Shown here piece by piece: positions 40,803 through 53,642 of a stretch of 64,000 nt of DNA. The notes beneath the pieces are model-generated. The model was given only the letters and a program-made list of their open reading frames with translations. It ran no database searches and was not told the DNA's origin. This stretch comes from Acanthosoma haemorrhoidale (lineage: Eukaryota; Arthropoda; Insecta; Hemiptera; Acanthosomatidae). Each line of letters opens with the position of its first letter. Within the stretch, counting starts at the first letter, position 1. A program made the translations under genes and the position numbers. The DNA lies in the NCBI GenBank assembly GCA_930367205.1, contig OV884009.1, positions 32,931,841 through 32,995,840 on the forward strand, written 5' to 3'.

Positions 40803-42711
40803 TTATTAGTCAGTTTAGTCCAGTCACGTATAATGTATATCATTATACTTGTTTATCCAATATATAATTTTTATAAAATAACAAAACCTGTATATAATGT
40901 AGCGATGCTACAGGAAATACAAAAATAATTTGTAAATAGATTCGCCTGAGGATCTATAATTATATATAATTATCTGTAAATTTAAAGGGGCTATGAAAGA
41001 AAAAAAAAACATCTGACCTTCCCTAAATCGGCAGGGTAGCTCTTGTTAAAGCCTCTTTAACCTAATAACTTTTTCTTTAGTTGTTAACTACTAATAATTA
41101 TAAATAACTTGACGATTGGCATAAAATCCTATCGAAACCTACTGGAACCACATTAAATAAGTGATTTTATTTTAACCAAAATCCAATCAGTATTTTTCGA
41201 GGGGTTCAGACAGATGGTAGTCCAATTTTACCCATACATGAATGAAATTAGAGCCTCTCCCTTTGGGCTAGGCAGAAGGTTATAAGCTTTGCCGACCTTA
41301 CCCCAATTGCCAAGAGGTCGATTAAAATATGTATAGTCTACATATGAATATTTTATCTTGCTGCAATTCTTCATCATTTTCAGAAAGTTAGAAGATTTAG
41401 TTTACGATATAGTTTACAAAGATATTTTGTTAAAAATGTCTATACATGAACATTTTTAATAATTATTATACACACGATATTATATCTCCAACTGGTTTTC
41501 CAAAGTTTTGGTAAATGTTACATAAATCTTACAATAAAAAGATATAAATTTCTGATAAATTTGTGGCATTCAAAATTTCTCAACCACACTGGCCTTATTT
41601 CGGGATTCCAATATCCCCAAGGGTGGTATCCAAAATGGCAATGTGACACCGTCCTTAGTGTTTATTATAAAAGTCAAAATTAGTCAAATATCTGTTATAC
41701 AATCCCTATTGAGTGTAATTTACGCTCAAAATAAATGCATATATATATTGTACTATAATCTCCTTAGTACTATGGGTTAATAGCCCATAATAATTTAATT
41801 CTCTGAGGATAGTTCCGTCAGACAGACGTGTTTGTTAAAATAAACTCCCGGAAAAAATATACTGTTTAGTTCATATATATTTTTTTTTAAGGTTGTTGAA
41901 ACATATTTATTTTCAAGTTTAGCAAGAAAGTGATTTCGGTTTGCACCAGTATATAGTGTTATGTTTGTTTCGTTATCCTTTTGTCAATGTTAGGATTTTT
42001 TTCTTTTGAGATTTGGTTGTCAATACCTGTAGTTGTTATTGAAAGAAATTCCGTTTTTACGGGGTGTTATTCTAACAATTATTTATATGTTTTAAATTGT
42101 TATTTTTAAGAATGTATTTTATTTTCATCTTCTACAGCTCTTCGATGTGCATATTTTGATCAGTCTTGAATTTATAAAATTTTTAACTTAAAAATCAATA
42201 GCTTCTTGATGAATTTAAAAGTTTAAATGAGTGAATTTCCTAACTGTTTCAATTTTCCTAAAACTGTGCTAACACCACTAAATAATGAAACATTTTTTCC
42301 ATGACCACAAATACGTGCCGACATCTTGACAGATGTATGGGTTAATTAGCAAAATAGGTTCCAGTATTGATGTTTCACCAAGAACAGATATCGATGTCAT
42401 TTTGTCTGATGTCCCGCACCCTTTGGAAGCGGATGTAGGGGTGTGAGGGATCGGCTTTCAAGAATGCATTCTAAATAATTGCGCCCCCCCCCTCTCCTTC
42501 CTGTGCCAATAGAGGCAGGACCACTTTTGACGATTGCCCTCCCATCACCGACACAGGATCATTGACTGTTCAAGCGATAGCGACCTCCTTCTTAAATGCA
42601 ATTATTTAATTACACATAACATAGTAGTGTGATAATTAATATAATCCACTGTGTGATCTTCTCTAGACTTCAAAAAAATCCATAGTGTTACACCCCATGA
42701 TGTAGGACCAT
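40803..42711. other. No gene seen in AT-rich DNA
   Basis: Long AT-rich stretch without a supported gene or repeat. The last part (42400-42590) is GC-richer with a C run near 42485. Confidence 0.5.
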
Positions 42712-42872
42712 AAACGGCCAGTTGGTAGGTGGTGCTGAGGTGCTGGTTTGATCAGCACTAGGTGTTACCCTTCAACCTTCAGTTCAGTTTTCGAATTCAC
42801 TGCTTAAATTTTCAGCTACTCATTCATCCTTATAAGCCTGAGTCAATACGGAACAGAACCATATCTCAAAGA
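42712..42872 (-). repeat. tRNA-derived SINE, copy 1 (3' part)
   Basis: The plus strand reads GTTGGTAGGTGGTGCTGAGG, then GATCAGCACTAGGTGTTACC, which is the 3' part of the SINE shared with 52896-53130 and 57805-58050. The body with GTAGCTGAAAA is also recognisable on the minus strand. The tRNA-like head is too decayed to identify. Confidence 0.65.
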
Positions 42873-43059
42873 AAAATACCTTGGGATATGTGGAATCGAT
42901 GGTGTGCCGCATGCTAACCTTTAGGATTTGACTATTTCCTCTTTTTGACATTTCAAAGCCCCTTCAAATTCAGCAGAAATTTGACGAACTAGGCTGAGAA
43001 AACACTTGTATCAAATACAGGTCAAGTCGGTGTTTCAGTCAAAGCAAGTGGTCATGACA

Positions 43060-46000
43060 TGTGACCCCAGAAACTCGGTTTTTGTACCTAAAAACTATTT
43101 CTCACTTTTAAGACTATATGCAATGCATTATTGATTATAATCGACCTTAAGAGCTCCAATAACCACTAAGACCCAAGGATCAGTCCAATCACACCTGTTG
43201 GAAACATCTAGACTGAATTTTCTAGAGTGTTCTTCTAGAGGCACTGCAACTTAGAAAATCACCTTTGGTTTGTATAAAACTCGCTTTTTGTACCTAAAAA
43301 CTATTTGTCACTTTTTAGACTACATGCAATGCATTATTGATTATAATGTACCTTAAGAGCTCCAATAACCACTAAGACCGAAGGATCGGTCCAATCACAC
43401 CTGTCAGAAACATCTATACTGAATTTTCTAGAGTGTTCTTCTAGAGGCACTGCAGCTTAGAAAGTCACCTTTGGTTTGTATAAAACTCATTTTTTGTACC
43501 TAAAAACTATTTGTCACTTTTTAGACTACAAGCAATGCATTATTGATTATAATCGACCTTAAGAGCTCCAATAACCACTAAGACCCAACGATCAGTCCAA
43601 TCACACCTGTTGGAAACATCTAGACTGAATTTTCTAGAGTGTTCTTCTAGAGGCACTGCAACTTAGAAAATCACCTTTGGTTTGTATAAAACTCGCTTTT
43701 TGTACCTAAAAACTATTTGTCACTTTTTAGACTACATGCAATGCATTATTGATTATAATGGCCCTTAAGAGCTCCAATAACCACTAAGACCGAAGGATCG
43801 GTCCAATCACACCTGTCAGAAACATCTATACTGAATTTTCTAGAGTGTTCTTCTAGAGGCACTGCAGCTTAGAATGTCACTTTTGGTTTGTATAAGACTC
43901 ATTTTTTGTACCTAAAAACTATTTGTCACTTTTTAGACTACATGCAATGCATTATTGATTATAATGGACCTTACCAGCTCCAATAACCAACCACTAAGAC
44001 CCAAGGATCGGTCCAATCACACCTGTCGGAAACATCTATACTGAATTTTCTAGAGTGTTCTTCTAGAGACACTGCAGCTTAGAAAGTCACTTTTGGTTTG
44101 TATAAGACTCATTTTTTGTACCTAAAAACTATTTGTCACTTTTTAGACTACATGCAATGCATTATTGATTACAATCGACCTTAAGAGCTCCAATAACCAC
44201 TAAGACCCAAGGATCAGTCCAATCACACCTGTTGGAAACATCTAGACCGAATTTTCTAGAGTGTTCTTCTAGAGGCACTGCAACTTAGAAAATCACCTTT
44301 GGTTTGTATAAAACTCGCTTTTTGTACCTAAAAACTATTTGTCACTTTTTAGACTACATGCAATGCATTATTGATTATAATGGACCTTAAGAGCTCCAAT
44401 AACCACTAAGACCGAAGGATCGGTCCAATCACACCTGTCAGAAACATCTATACTGAATTTTCTAGAGTGTTCTTCTAGAGGCACTGCAGCTTAGAAAGTC
44501 ACTTTTGGTTTGTATAAGACTCATTTTTTGTACCTAAAAACTATTTGTCACTTTTTAGACTACATGCAACGCATTATTGATTATAATGGACCTTAAGAGC
44601 TCCAATAACCAACCACTAAGACCCAAGGATCGGTCCAATCACACCTGTCGGAAACATCTATACTGAATTTTCTAGAGTGTTCTTCTAGAGACACTGCAGC
44701 TTAGAAAGTCACTTTTGGTTTGTATAAGACTCATTTTTTGTACCTAAAAACTATTTGTCACTTTTTATACTACATGCAATGCATTATTGATTACAATCGA
44801 CCTTAAGAGCTCCAATAACCAACCACCAAGACCCAAGGATCGGTCCAATCACACCTGTCGGAAACATCTATACTGAATTTTCTAGAGTGTTCTTCTAGAG
44901 GCACTGCAGCTTAGAAAGTCACCTTTGGTTTGTATAAAACTCATTTTTTGTACCTAAAAACTATTTGTCACTTTTTAGACTACATGCAATGCATTATTGA
45001 TTATAATCGACCTTAAGAGCTCCAATAACCACTAAGACCCAAGGATCAGTCCAATCACACCTGTTGGAAACATCTAGACCGAATTTTCTAGAGTGTTCTT
45101 CTAGAGGCACTGCAACTTAGAAAATCACCTTTGGTTTGTATAAAACTCGCTTTTTGTACCTAAAAATTATTTGTCACTTTTTAGACTACATGCAATGCAT
45201 TATTGATTATAATGGACCTTAAGAGCTCCAATAACCACTAAGACCCAAGGATCAGTCCAATCACACCTGTTGGAAACATCTAGACTGAATTTTCTAGAGT
45301 GTTCTTCTAGAGGCACTGCAACTTAGAAAATCACCTTTGGTTTGTATAAAACTCGCTTTTTGTACCTAAAAACTATTTGTCACTTTTTAGACTACATGCA
45401 ATGCATTATTGATTATAATGGACCTTAAGAGCTCCAATAACCACTAAGACCGAAGGATCGGTCCAATCACACCTGTTAGAAACATCTATACTGAATTTTC
45501 TAGAGTGTTCTTCTAGAGGCACTGCAGCTTAGAAAGTCACCTTTGGTTTGTATAAAACTCATTTTTTGTACCTAAAAACTATTTGTCACTTTTTAGACTA
45601 CATGCAATGCATTATTGATTACAATCGACCTTAAGAGCTCCAATAACCAACCACCAAGACCCAAGGATCGGTCCAATCACACCTGTCGGAAACATCTATA
45701 CTGAATTTTCTAGAGTGTTCTTCTAGAGGCACTGCAGCTTAGAATGTCACTTTTGGTTTGTATAAAACTAATTTTTTGTACCTAAAAACTATTTGTCACT
45801 TTTTAGACTACATGCAATGCATTATTGATTACAATCGACCTTAAGAGCTCCAATAACCAACCACCAAGACCCAAGGATCGGTCCAATCACACCTGTTAGA
45901 AACATCTATACTGAATTTTCTAGAGTGTTCTTCTAGAGGCACTGCAGCTTAGAATGTCACTTTTGGTTTGTATAAAACTAATTTTTTGTACCTAAAAACT

Positions 46001-47720
46001 ATTTGTCACTTTTTAGACTACATGCAATGCATTATTGATTACAATCGACCTTAAGAGCTCCAATAACCACTAAGACCCAAGGATCAGTCCAATCACACCT
46101 GTTGGAAACATCTAGACCGAATTTTCTAGAGTGTTCTTCTAGAGGCACTGCAACTTAGAAAATCACCTTTGGTTTGTATAAGACTCATTTTTTGTACCTA
46201 AAAACTATTTGTCACTTTTTATACTACATGCAATGCATTATTGATTACAATCGACCTTAAGAGCTCCAATAACCAACCACCAAGACCCAAGGATCGGTCC
46301 AATCACACCTGTCGGAAACATCTATACTGAATTTTCTAGAGTGTTCTTCTAGAGGCACTGCAGCTTAGAAAGTCACCTTTGGTTTGTATAAAACTCATTT
46401 TTTGTACCTAAAAACTATTTGTCACTTTTTAGACTACATGCAATGCATTATTGATTATAATCGACCTTAAGAGCTCCAATAACCACTAAGACCCAAGGAT
46501 CAGTCCAATCACACCTGTTGGAAACATCTAGACCGAATTTTCTAGAGTGTTCTTCTAGAGGCACTGCAACTTAGAAAATCACCTTTGGTTTGTATAAAAC
46601 TCGCTTTTTGTACCTAAAAATTATTTGTCACTTTTTAGACTACATGCAATGCATTATTGATTATAATCGACCTTAAGAGCTCCAATAACCACTAAGACCC
46701 AAGGATCAGTCCAATCACACCTGTTGGAAACATCTAGACTGAATTTTCTAGAGTGTTCTTCTAGAGGCACTGCAACTTAGAAAATCACCTTTGGTTTGTA
46801 TAAAACTCGCTTTTTGTACCTAAAAACTATTTGTCACTTTTTAGACTACATGCAATGCATTATTGATTATAATGGACCTTAAGAGCTCCAATAACCACTA
46901 AGACCGAAGGATCGGTCCAATCACACCTGTTAGAAACATCTATACTGAATTTTCTAGAGTGTTCTTCTAGAGGCACTGCAGCTTAGAAAGTCACCTTTGG
47001 TTTGTATAAAACTCATTTTTTGTACCTAAAAACTATTTGTCACTTTTTAGACTACATGCAATGCATTATTGATTACAATCGACCTTAAGAGCTCCAATAA
47101 CCAACCACCAAGACCCAAGGATCGGTCCAATCACACCTGTCGGAAACATCTATACTGAATTTTCTAGAGTGTTCTTCTAGAGGCACTGCAGCTTAGAATG
47201 TCACTTTTGGTTTGTATAAAACTAATTTTTTGTACCTAAAAACTATTTGTCACTTTTTAGACTACATGCAATGCATTATTGATTACAATCGACCTTAAGA
47301 GCTCCAATAACCAACCACCAAGACCCAAGGATCGGTCCAATCACACCTGTTAGAAACATCTATACTGAATTTTCTAGAGTGTTCTTCTAGAGGCACTGCA
47401 GCTTAGAAAGTCACCTTTGGTTTGTATAAAACTCATTTTTTGTACCTAAAAACTATTTGTCACTTTTTAGACTACATGCAATGCATTATTGATTATAATC
47501 GGCCTTAAGAGCTCCAACAACCAACCACCAAGACCCAAGGATCGGTCCAATCACACTTGTTGGAAACATCTATACTGAATTTTCTAGAGTGTTCTTCTAG
47601 AAGCACTGCAACTTAGAAAGTCACCTTTGGTTTGTATAAAACTCACTTTTTATCCTTAAAAATCGTTTTCCAGCACTTATAGTCTCTTTGCAATACATTT
47701 CGATGTTGGGTGTTTTTACA
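43060..47720. repeat. Satellite array, 206/210-bp monomers
   Basis: About 22 complete monomers plus degenerate end units. Taking TACCTAAAAACTATTT as phase marker, it recurs at 43085, 43291, 43497, 43703, 43909, 44119 and onward to 47443, always 206 or 210 bases apart. The 4-base difference is AACCACTAAG versus AACCAACCACTAAG. Neighbouring units group into higher-order repeats: 43497-44118 is copied at 44119-44740 (622 bases, three units), and 44741-46194 is copied at 46195 onward (1454 bases, seven units). The last unit from about 47640 is strongly diverged, as expected at an array edge. There is no coding frame, and there are no unique spacers, so it is not CRISPR-like. Confidence 0.97.
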
Positions 47721-49738
47721 GATTAAGAGCTACTTGCTGGCGATTTCTTTCTCTTTTTATAAATTTTGAATTTACTACTATTTATTCCTACGTAAATTTA
47801 TATATCTTACCTTCTTCTTAAAGTAATCTTGTTTCGTATTTGTATATCAGCTATTTTAGTTTCTATTTATTTTGTAGTTTGCTTAATAAAACAATTTTTA
47901 CCTAAAAAAAATCATTTAGTACTTTATCTTATTTCGATTTTATTTGTTACTGCATCATATGTTACTGAATTTGTGACCTAGGAGCTATAGTAGACACGTG
48001 CTCATGCCCAAAAGACTGCCACTGGCTTACACCTTGTTTTAAATATTGCTTATAAAAATTATTATTAAAACATATTCTGACGGTAGATGGGATAGATTCA
48101 GAACCAATATACTAAGTGCTTAAAATGGATTAAATGACAAATTGTATTATTAGTAACGAGTTACAGTTTTATTTTTAGCTCCCATCATTATATTTTATGT
48201 AGCTTATTTTTTCTCATTGAGAAAAATCAGGAAGATAAATCTTGAATAGCTTCGGAGTAGTGACTTAAATTTACATTTTCCAGTTGTTATATCTTACGAA
48301 AAACATTAACATCGAGGAAATAGGGTGTTGATGAATATGCCTTGTTAATTTCAGACCGATCCAGCTATTATTTCGAAAGCAGATCCTCATTCTCCGGGCT
48401 TGGCAGTAAAAGAATGATAAAGCATGCATGGAAGGAATAACAGTTTCAGGTCTAGGAGAAGGCTAGTGAGCAAACGAGTCATTAAGCTTAAGCAAGGTGT
48501 GCTATCATGGGTAAGATGGGGCCAGTCAGTACAAAGGAAACACATGAGAACAGAGTAACCTCCTCATGTCTCAAAGTCAATACATTCCCAAAGGCAGCAT
48601 GGCGAAAACAGTGGGATCTGTATGAAGCGTTATATTTCAAAAAAATTAGAAATAAAATGGTGCTAAGACGCCCAAGGAAACAGATTTTAATAGCTTAATA
48701 ATGTGTTAGGTGTGTCCAGAGGATATAAGTATACACAGCATATCAGAGGGCTGAAGCGATTGTGTAAATTCTCTGACACCGAAGTGGTAAGGTACCAAGT
48801 TAAAGAAGAATTTTTTGACATGATTAACACCAGCTACCGATCCAGCGATAGCCAATACTACGAAAAAAAAAACTTTCTCTTGTTCTCAAAACGGGTTAGC
48901 TAACACTGAACTGGAGATTAGTCTCCATAGCTGTCGAGTTAAAAAGCCCTGTGTACTACCACATATATTTTTTAACCCTCTCTCACAGACCGTTGGCCGC
49001 TTGGATCAGCGGTGGTAGCGTTAATCGGATCCTGAATTTAATATGTGAATCGAAGGGGTGGTAGCGAAAGTGGAAAAAATTGTGAGCGCCGGTGTACATA
49101 ACAGACGGTTAGGGAAAAAAAATGAAAAATAATAATGAAAAAAAAAACCTGGGGAACGGTAGGACGCTTGGACCCAGGAGGGAAAGTAACAAGTTGAAGG
49201 TAACATCATTTGATTGGGACCCGTATCGGAGAGGCATTAATGATGAAACAACTAATTTCCGGACCGGGGGTGGGGGTGGCTCTCTGTTAGGGGTTGAAAA
49301 AAAAAACCAATGGAGCGAAAAGGGGATCCTGGGTCTTTACAACCTCTCCCAGCCCACAACCATATTTAATTCATTCCCTTTTATTAAGTTACAGCTATCA
49401 GCCGCCTTTCTTTCTTTATTGACATTTTAAATTTGTTTTTTTTAAATTCTTTATCTTATTAGTTTTTAAGAATTATTAAAAGTATAAGAACTGCTATGCA
49501 CTTCTGCCCTCATATAACTATCGCCTGTTTTATGTCTTATTGAATACTTAATTTGATTACTCTTTATTATTGTCATATTTCGTACGTAAAGTTGTCATAT
49601 TTTTTTCTTTTCTACTAGCTTTAGCTCATGAAAATGTACTACACTGCATTTTTGAATTTTATTTATTGTATTTGTTAGGTTGGGTGTCTAATGCTACTGG
49701 TATAAATTCTAATAGTTATTGGTTAAAGGGGATAAATT
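47721..49738. other. Unassigned DNA with two small ORFs
   Basis: Mostly AT-rich. Two adjacent plus-strand frames at 48507-48698 (63 codons) and 48703-48903 (66 codons) lie in a 550-base stretch of higher complexity that looks as if it once coded for protein (for example RGLKRLCKFSDTEVVRYQV), but I cannot identify a family. G runs occur near 49267. Confidence 0.4.
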
Positions 49739-49740
49739 GT

Positions 49741-49816
49741 GACAGCCGGAACCGAACCTGAGACCTTCTAATTACCGTTCAAACACCCTCGGCTTTCATA
49801 AGCTATGGCGCTATCT
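49741..49816 (-). other. tRNA-like sequence with a good B box
   Basis: On the minus strand GATAGC at one end can pair with GCTGTC at the other (six pairs, one G-T), an A-box-like ATAGCTTATGAAAG follows, and the B box GGTTCGGTTCC is a full match. The T stem is imperfect, there are extra bases before the D arm, and no clear anticodon stem is seen. It is better read as a tRNA-derived relic, perhaps a SINE head, than as a working tRNA gene. Confidence 0.45.
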
Positions 49817-49999
49817 ATTAGTATATTTGTTAAATATTACCTGGATACAATGCTGTCGAAGCCAACCAGCTCTGAAAAATGTCATAAAGTATTTAGGGAA
49901 TTTACAAGACTCCCTGGTATATGGATATATGGAAGTGGTATAAGGCTCATGGTAGATATATCTCAGTACCATTAGTAATAAACAAATAAAAAAAACACT

Positions 50000-50250
50000 G
50001 GCATTCACTCGCTCATTCATACAGTATTTACAAACAGCCTAGAGACCTTCCAAATCCACACATGATTGTCACCTCTCTCGCATGCGAAAGAGGAGTGGAG
50101 TCTTGGGAAGTCCCCCACCCTCCTCCATCAGCCGCGTCACCGGATACGAGTTAGACAAAGAGCGTGAAAGCCACATACGCTCAGGACATTATTGGAGAAA
50201 CTGGCCATTGCCAGGACTCCCTGTTACGTATTTATAGCAGGTCACGAGTT
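50000..50250 (-). mobile_element. Jockey 3'-region fragment
   Basis: Matches the GC-rich 3' untranslated segment on the minus strand, from CATTCACTCGCTCATTCATA to GTAT-TTATAGCAGGTCACGAG. The tail is missing, and only an A run lies at its left border. Confidence 0.8.
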
Positions 50251-51736
50251 TTACTTTTAATGATAATTTTTTATTATGAAATTAAATTTTTGTTGGTAGA
50301 TTTTGTTTAGGATCTATTGTTTTTTTTATTTGATTACATAAATATTAGAGTCAATATGGTTTTATGCCTGTTGGTTGAGTTTCAATGGAAAAAACGTGTA
50401 TAAAATTACAATTTAATAATATTTTAATCCATTCATCTTCCTATGTATTTATGTTTCTCTGGATCATGCATACATTTGATAAAATGTCATGGTATACCAC
50501 ATCGCTCATGCTCAAGTCCAATGATAAATTCAGAAAAATTAATAGCTATTAGCAATGACAATTTTTTCTACTAAAGCAAATTATTAACGAGATTGTCAAT
50601 GTACACCATAAACCTACTGTATCTCACAGTGATATATACAAGCGCTTAATAATAATAAACATTTTTTTTTAATCAAATTAACTCTTTCTTGTAGCAAAAA
50701 GTTGCAATGTGTTCAATTTGTTTTTTTTTTTTAATTACCCTACTTATATAATTCAAAAACAATTATATGTAGCTGGAGAATAGGTACTGAGGGGATAGCT
50801 AAAAAAGAAGAATCATGACTTAAATTAAGGGAGAGTCTCTACTTTTAAACAGGAAATGTGATATCGTATGTCTGCCTTTTTTCTGTATGTTTCAAGGTAT
50901 AAAAAAAAAAATTGAATGTTTTGGAGCCAACAGTACAAGAGAAATTAGGTTTTTGTAATTTTTTCAATTATTTACATTTTTTTTTTTCTAAAAACACGAT
51001 TTTCAGTTACCAGGATGGTTCCCAAAAGTAAATGAAGTACTTTTAATCAATTATTCACGGTGGTTTGTTTATGTTTTTTTTGTTTTTGTTTTTTCAAGAG
51101 CATTGAATAAGCGTATTTCGATATTACTCATTCATCTGAAGTTCTCTATTCTGTCAATAGTTTAGTTTAATTTAGCTCAAAATTTTCTGCAAGCTATCAT
51201 CGAGATAAGTAATATCAGTGTGGCTGCCCCAGGGATCGTTTATCTCGCAGCATAAAATATTTATATCAGTGAGCCTCCACCTAGTCGATTCGTTCATTTT
51301 CGCCGAGGATACGGCAATGGTTGCATCATCATGGCGATGAGGCACAATCACACGAAGGCTCGAAAAGTCCAAAATCAATGCAAATAAGTTCTTCCACCGA
51401 TGGTAATTCAAAAAAATAGTGAAAAAAACGGTAGCAGTCCCATTTACTAAACTTAGGCTTAAATTAATTTAAGGAAACACTTAACTTGAATGGTCCTAGA
51501 CTTTGGGGTAATTTTCGATAAAGGTCAGCTTCAGGCCTTACATAAATTGAATAAAAGAAAAATGCAAGGCTGCTATCTCATTGATGTTTATTTACTTGTC
51601 AGACCTCTATTAACCTATGCAGTGTCATCCAGGAGTATGGCATTTACTTGTAACTTACTTAAACTGCATAGAATAACAGAATAACCCAGACGTACACAGA
51701 TGTGACCATGTACACATAATGAGATAAATAAATTGC
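50251..51736. other. No gene assigned
   Basis: AT-rich. A 79-codon minus frame at 51172-51411 and a 64-codon plus frame at 51490-51684 are the best ORFs. The latter contains LLVRPLLTYAVSSRSMAF, faintly like the thumb region of non-LTR reverse transcriptases, which is too little for a call. Confidence 0.4.
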
Positions 51737-51784
51737 CTTTCTCTCCCTCGCTCACTCTCTCTCTCTCTCTCCCTCTCTCTATTG
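51737..51784. repeat. CT microsatellite
   Basis: TCTCTCTCTCTCTCTCCCTC-type tract, interrupted by a few C's. Confidence 0.85.
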
Positions 51785-52640
51785 TGAGATTCGCTGGGGC
51801 TGTGAAAAGGAATAGCTGATAATTTCTATTCTCTGGAAGCGTTCGGAGTTGGTTTTAAAGGAGTTGGTTGTCGACTGCTCCGAAGAGGCGACGAAGATAT
51901 TTGATTAATCAAAGACAGGACCAATTTATGTCTCGTTACTAAATCCGCCCTACAATAAAGGAGAAAGGGATCCAATACTCATGTCAGCTAAGTGAAGCTC
52001 ACTATAAATCACGAGGGAGTCGCTCAAAGCCGTATTTTGATACCGGATCTCTGTGCCGGAAACGTGGTATTAATTAAAATCAGGCGAGTCGGATTTGAAG
52101 CTGTCGTATTGAGCTGGATTAACAATGCCGCCTTGCAGTGTGTTCTATCTCACCATCCCTAACCCCCCCCCCAACCCCCCGCCCCACTCCTCCGTCTTAC
52201 CGCCATCTTCAGAAATTTCAATTACAATAGGGCTTTCCTCCGGGCTGAATGAATTCGACTGAATGTAACCTCGAAACCGCTTCTGGGACGATTAAATCAC
52301 CCATTAGTAAACGTCAGCCGGCTGTGAATAAGCGGAGGAATGAAGAATCCTCATAGGAAACCTGAATAGGGGTGGTTATGAATGACATTTCTAATACTCT
52401 GCCAATGCAACGTCGTTTCTCAGTTTCGATCTTCCAACCAACCCCCACCCTCTCCCATCCCACCTACCTTCATCTTTATGCCTAAACTCTTATTCCCCCT
52501 CAACGAGCTTTAATCCGTTTATTTATAATTCAAACTTTACCGGCCCTTTCGCCCGCAAAATTATGTACATTTTCAATATTGGCTGTCTAGTTGGATTGAA
52601 CAATAAACGTCAATTTCCCTCCTCTAAGGAATTACTTTTT
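51785..52640. other. High-complexity noncoding block with a perfect palindrome
   Basis: No open frame of note. The block is more GC-rich and complex than surrounding DNA and holds C runs near 52165. It contains TTTGATTAATCAAA (51900-51913), a perfect 14-base palindrome that overlaps a TCF-type site (ATCAAAG) and a GATTAATC homeodomain-type dimer site. This is consistent with regulatory DNA but not proof. Confidence 0.35.
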
Positions 52641-52895
52641 GGGAAAAGAAAACTTTCCCGACCACAAAGACTTTAGGCTGATGATCTTAATCTACATGAA
52701 TATCAGACCCTGGGAAGTGTTGGATATCTTCAAATGAACGATAAGAAACATGGAAAGATGGCATGTATGGTTCGTAACCAATAATGAATGCCTGCGAGCA
52801 ATGGAATTTCATCCATCAGTGTTTGTACTAAAAATAAATAAATCCTTGGCATAACACCACATGAAGAAGTAGAAACTACCAAAGTTTGACGCCAT

Positions 52896-53130
52896 TGTTG
52901 GTAGGTGGCACTGAGGTGCCAGTGTGATAAGCACTAGGAGTAACATATATTCTGTTTTCTTGATCGGATTCGCTACTTTTTTTTTCAAGTAGCTACTCAT
53001 TTGCCCTGAAGAGACTGTTTCAGCCCTGACCAGATACATCCCTCAAAGTCCAAATGATTGGACAACCCGGGGATCGGACCCGAAGTCATACAGGGACAGT
53101 CACATTTGTACTACAATCACTATATTAATA
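52896..53130 (-). repeat. tRNA-derived SINE, copy 2
   Basis: On the minus strand, GGGTCCGATCCCC (53069-53081 on the plus strand) gives a B box. The body with GAGTAGCTACTTGAAAAAA and GATCAAGAAAAC follows. The 3' part is GTGCTTATCACACTGGCACC then TCAGTGCCACCTACCAAC. The order matches the other copies, and it is the clearest of the set. Confidence 0.7.
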
Positions 53131-53642
53131 ATCAAACTATCGATTAGAAATGTCCACCGCGTACTCCTCAAAATCCTTGTTAAATCAGATGTAAACCCAA
53201 TAAAGAACGCATAGGGTGAAGAAACAATATATATTGTTTACTATATATTGATATTTTGTTGAAAAATTATTATTATTTTATCAAAAAACTCGCACAGTAT
53301 TTCTTGGCCCATGGCAATTACTAAGAAATTATCTTTTTGACAAATACAGAAAATAAGATATTAGAAACATCTTTTTTAAAAAAAATCATTATTGTTAAAG
53401 GAACTATTTTTCATAATTATTACCTAGAAAAAATATTTCCTTTTAGGGCGAGGCTTCCAGATTTTTTTGTTGCTTTTTTTCCCAATATCCCCATGTTCTT
53501 AAGAATTATGAAAATCAATATAAATTCTATGTAAATGAATCTATTTACAAAAGGTCAATTTTACACTTTGTATTTGTGATTATTACAAAGGTATAATGTA
53601 TGTTATACATTCATTGTCTAAACATGTTTAAAAAGTCATGGG
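53131..53642. other. No gene seen in AT-rich DNA
   Basis: AT-rich spacer. Small frames such as 53337-53534 have no motif. Confidence 0.5.

Noticed and set aside
43060..47720. Could the regularly spaced repeat be CRISPR-like?
   Set aside because: The units are contiguous 206/210-base tandem monomers without unique spacers, in clearly eukaryotic DNA.
48507..48903. Two adjacent ORFs as a split gene
   Set aside because: The combined peptide has no motif I recognise and the frames are separated by a stop; evidence is too weak for a gene call.
49741..49816. A functional tRNA gene
   Set aside because: The B box and acceptor pairing are good, but the T stem is imperfect, extra bases precede the D arm and no anticodon stem is clear.
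51490..51684. Reverse transcriptase thumb-like peptide LLVRPLLTYAVSS
   Set aside because: Only one short block matches and no catalytic motif is nearby.
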